Below, piece after piece: positions 62,062-64,000 of a DNA stretch of 64,000 bases. The position numbers and the translations under genes were made by a program. The stretch is from Pseudomonadota bacterium (GTDB lineage Bacteria > Pseudomonadota > Alphaproteobacteria > Dongiales > Dongiaceae). The stretch lies in NCBI GenBank assembly GCA_021792365.1, contig JAJYUT010000005.1, positions 124,001-188,000 of the forward strand. The letters run 5' to 3'. How positions within the stretch are numbered: position 1 is the stretch's first letter; every line of letters begins with the position of its first letter. The notes below the pieces were generated by a model. The model saw only the letters and a list, made by a program, of their open reading frames with translations, made no database searches and was not told where the DNA came from.

Positions 62062-63248
62062 GTAGCTCCTCCGAACAGGGGAATGCGGCTGTTGATGGAA
62101 GGCCGATACTCCACCGGTCCCGCGAGCGCCGCAATATCGAGCCCATGGGCCATCAGCGCTTGGATGCCCGCCAACGCGATGCTCGTCGCGATTGCCTGCC
62201 CGGCGCAGGCATGCCGGCCCGCGCCGAAGGTGAAGCTGCCGCGATCGCGGCGGTCCGGATCGAAAACGTGCGGACCCGCATGGCGCACCGGATCGCGATT
62301 CGCGGCGGCGAGCACCAGCAGGATCTGATCCCCGGCCTTCATCCGCTCGCCCGCCACCATGCCGTCCTCAGCGACAAAGCGGCGCGTGTTGTGGATCGGG
62401 GGATCGTGCCGGGCGACCTCCTCGATCACGCGCCGGAGGAGCGCATCGTCGCCGGCGGCGCGCCGGCAGAGCGCGAGGTCGCGCGCCAGGGCCAGGAGCG
62501 CGTTGCCGATCAGCCCGGCGGTCGCCTCGTAGCTTTGCGACAGGAAGCCGATCAGGTTCGCGACGATCGCCTCCCTGTCCTCCAGGCCCAGGCTTCGTAA
62601 CCGGTCGCCCTGCATGGCGAGGCTGCCGTGACGAGACTGGCGCAATTCATCCTGCACTATGTCCAGCAGACGGGACGCCGCTTCATTGCTGCGCGCGATC
62701 TCGGCAGGCCCGCTGAGCGGCGACAGGCAGCGCACGAAATCGCCGGTCAGCGTCGCGCATTGCGCCGCGGCCTCCGGCGGCAAGCCGATCATCTGCGCGA
62801 CCACCCGCACGGGCAGCGCGGACGCGAAGCGATCGAGCCCGCCTGGGTCGGTGCCGAGTTTGTGGGCTAGGCCTGTCGCCGTGCGTCGGGCGAGGGCAGT
62901 GAGGCGTGCGGGATCGAAGCCGGCCAGGCACGCGCCGACGGCCGCTTTCATGTGCGCATGGCGTGGACCGTCATTCATCCGCACCAGGTCCTTGAAGATG
63001 GCACCGGCCGGCCCGCCCGCGAGGGCGGCGGGCACCGGCTCCGCGGCCGGCCGGACCCGGCACAACGTGCTCGACAGGACATCTGTGACCGCCTGTGCGC
63101 CGAGCGCGATCCAAAGATCGAGCCGATGCTCGCTATAGATCGGCCGGTAGGCGAGCAGGGCTGCGTAGTAGGGATAGGGATCGGTATGAGCAGCGGCGGT
63201 CAGCACGCTGTCGGGGAACTGGTCTGCCGATTGCGGTGGCTTGAACAT
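62058..63248 (-). CDS. Cytochrome P450
   Basis: 396 aa soluble haem monooxygenase. The haem loop is FTFGAGRHACAGQ with the ligand Cys near residue 345, the ExxR motif is in VIEEVARHDPP, and HNTRRFVAEDG follows. The I-helix reads LSQSYEATAGLIG: the usual acid-Thr pair is E-A-T here, a variant worth noting. No ferredoxin or ferredoxin reductase is adjacent. ATG 63248. Confidence 0.93.
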   Translation of the reverse strand: MFKPPQSADQFPDSVLTAAAHTDPYPYYAALLAYRPIYSEHRLDLWIALGAQAVTDVLSSTLCRVRPAAEPVPAALAGGPAGAIFKDLVRMNDGPRHAHMKAAVGACLAGFDPARLTALARRTATGLAHKLGTDPGGLDRFASALPVRVVAQMIGLPPEAAAQCATLTGDFVRCLSPLSGPAEIARSNEAASRLLDIVQDELRQSRHGSLAMQGDRLRSLGLEDREAIVANLIGFLSQSYEATAGLIGNALLALARDLALCRRAAGDDALLRRVIEEVARHDPPIHNTRRFVAEDGMVAGERMKAGDQILLVLAAANRDPVRHAGPHVFDPDRRDRGSFTFGAGRHACAGQAIATSIALAGIQALMAHGLDIAALAGPVEYRPSINSRIPLFGGAT

Positions 63249-63340
63249 GATATGGCCCGCGATGGTGGCGATGGATTGTCGCCGCATCGCGGGCCGCTGT
63301 CATGAAGCGACGGTTCGGTCTGGACGAAACCTTAGCGCCG

Positions 63341-63754
63341 TCAATGAGGCGCGATCTTGAGGTTCTGCAGATCCCGGGGCGTGAGTCCGACTGATTCCAG
63401 TTGATTTACCGTCTGCCAGCCCTCGCCGAAATCCACCACGCAGCTCATGCCTTCGGGCGTGGTCTTGATGACCGTGAAGCTGCCGCTCGCCGAGAGGAAT
63501 ATCTCCACCAGAGTGCCGTCGCTGGAGACGCCACGGCCCAGTACCTTCTCGCCGAATTCGGAGTGCAGCTTGTCGTTGGCGCTGTCGTGCGGCAGGCAGG
63601 CCTGCGGCTGCGCGGGCGCCTGCGGCGGGCTCATCTCTCCCGGCCGCTGGGCCAGTTCGACCGGCGGATCGGCGAGGAGAGCGCCGCCGCTCATGACGTA
63701 AAGAAAGGCCGGCGCCGCGACGGCACCGCAAATCCTCGCTGGGATGCTCGGCAT
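63341..63754 (-). CDS. Exported hypothetical protein, 137 aa
   Basis: A signal peptide (MPSIPARICGAVAAPAFLYV, likely cleaved near LLA) precedes a proline-rich linker and a compact C-terminal domain: CLPHDSANDKLHSEFGEKVL and SGSFTVIKTTPEGMSCVVDF, the latter resembling small periplasmic proteins that follow P450-free loci in alphaproteobacteria. ATG 63754 has GGAGGTG upstream. The 246 bases beyond it to the window end show no gene; an ATG at 63964 could begin one. Confidence 0.72.
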   Translation of the reverse strand: MPSIPARICGAVAAPAFLYVMSGGALLADPPVELAQRPGEMSPPQAPAQPQACLPHDSANDKLHSEFGEKVLGRGVSSDGTLVEIFLSASGSFTVIKTTPEGMSCVVDFGEGWQTVNQLESVGLTPRDLQNLKIAPH

Positions 63755-64000
63755 CGGCACCTCCACAGGCTTGCCAACCCATAAAAAACGCCTGGGACGG
63801 GAAAAGAGTTCCAGTGCTGGAAGAAGCAGGCGCTCCAACCGCCCCACCCATCGTCCCAAGAAGCCGCATCGGCGACCGGAGCAATCGCGCGACACTCCTG
63901 CCATGGTTTGACCGGGACGAAACTGTGATCGCTTGTTGCGCCCGCGGTAGGGAATTAGTGTCCGATCATGACCAGGCTGGAATCCGGCGAAGCGGGTCTC

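Overview
The window reads as a chromosomal stretch of a high-G+C alphaproteobacterium. The evidence is the set of lineage-restricted genes: a TrcR-type DUF1013 regulator, an RcdA-type DUF1465 protein, DUF1192, DUF465, DUF1127 and DUF4164 small proteins, cysteine-free L31, and 6S RNA between zapA and the 5-formyl-THF cyclo-ligase gene. The many PAS_5 proteins and the cimA-trmJ pair fit Rhodospirillales best; the exact genus cannot be read from sequence alone. Gene density is high. I see no phage, insertion sequence, CRISPR array, rRNA or tRNA.

Layout. 1-8.6 kb: 3'-most part of gltX, cysS, an agmatinase-family ureohydrolase, two PAS_5 proteins, a LysE exporter, cimA (citramalate synthase) and trmJ. 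8.6-10.2 kb: two sister PAS_5 genes and the decayed remnant of a third. 10.2-16 kb (minus strand): ygfZ, a DmpA-type peptidase, a kinase/class-III-aminotransferase fusion (probably a kinase plus phospho-lyase), and a GlxA-type AraC regulator. 16-18 kb: TIGR02444 protein, a frameshifted SpoIIAA-like pseudogene, ubiX, DUF465. 18.1-20.4 kb: leuA behind a leucine-rich leader peptide. 20.5-28 kb: assorted membrane, hydrolase, regulator and solute-binding genes. 28.5-32.8 kb: an ALDH7-type dehydrogenase, another PAS_5 protein, and psuK-psuG for pseudouridine breakdown.

33-38.3 kb holds cell-cycle and stress genes: trcR, a quinone oxidoreductase, bdhA followed by a likely small RNA, hsp20 behind an RpoH-type promoter and a ROSE-like RNA thermometer, an rcdA-like gene preceded by a near-consensus CtrA site, rpmE and cyaY. 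38.3-45.5 kb: an MsbA-like ABC exporter and a six-gene TadE/TadG-type cluster preceded by a perfect TTAA-N7-TTAA CtrA site. 45.6-49.9 kb (minus strand): a non-flagellar MotA/MotB-like motor operon with an OmpA-like protein. 50-59 kb: suhB, efp, metF, a ThiE-like gene, fbaB, gap and tkt; pgk is absent from between gap and fbaB. 59.3-63.8 kb: DUF4164, zapA, 6S RNA, 5-FCL, YmdB-type phosphodiesterase, a palindromic repeat, a monooxygenase-P450 pair and a small exported protein.

How the genes connect. CimA and LeuA are the two Claisen-condensing enzymes that open isoleucine and leucine synthesis. TrcR, RcdA-like, ZapA and the CtrA-type sites suggest that pili-like surface genes and division functions are tied to a Caulobacter-like cell-cycle circuit. 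The most interesting leads are the RNA-level regulators (leuA leader, ROSE thermometer, 3'UTR small RNA), the kinase/phospho-lyase fusion, the orphan Tad cluster with CtrA sites, and the non-flagellar motor operon.
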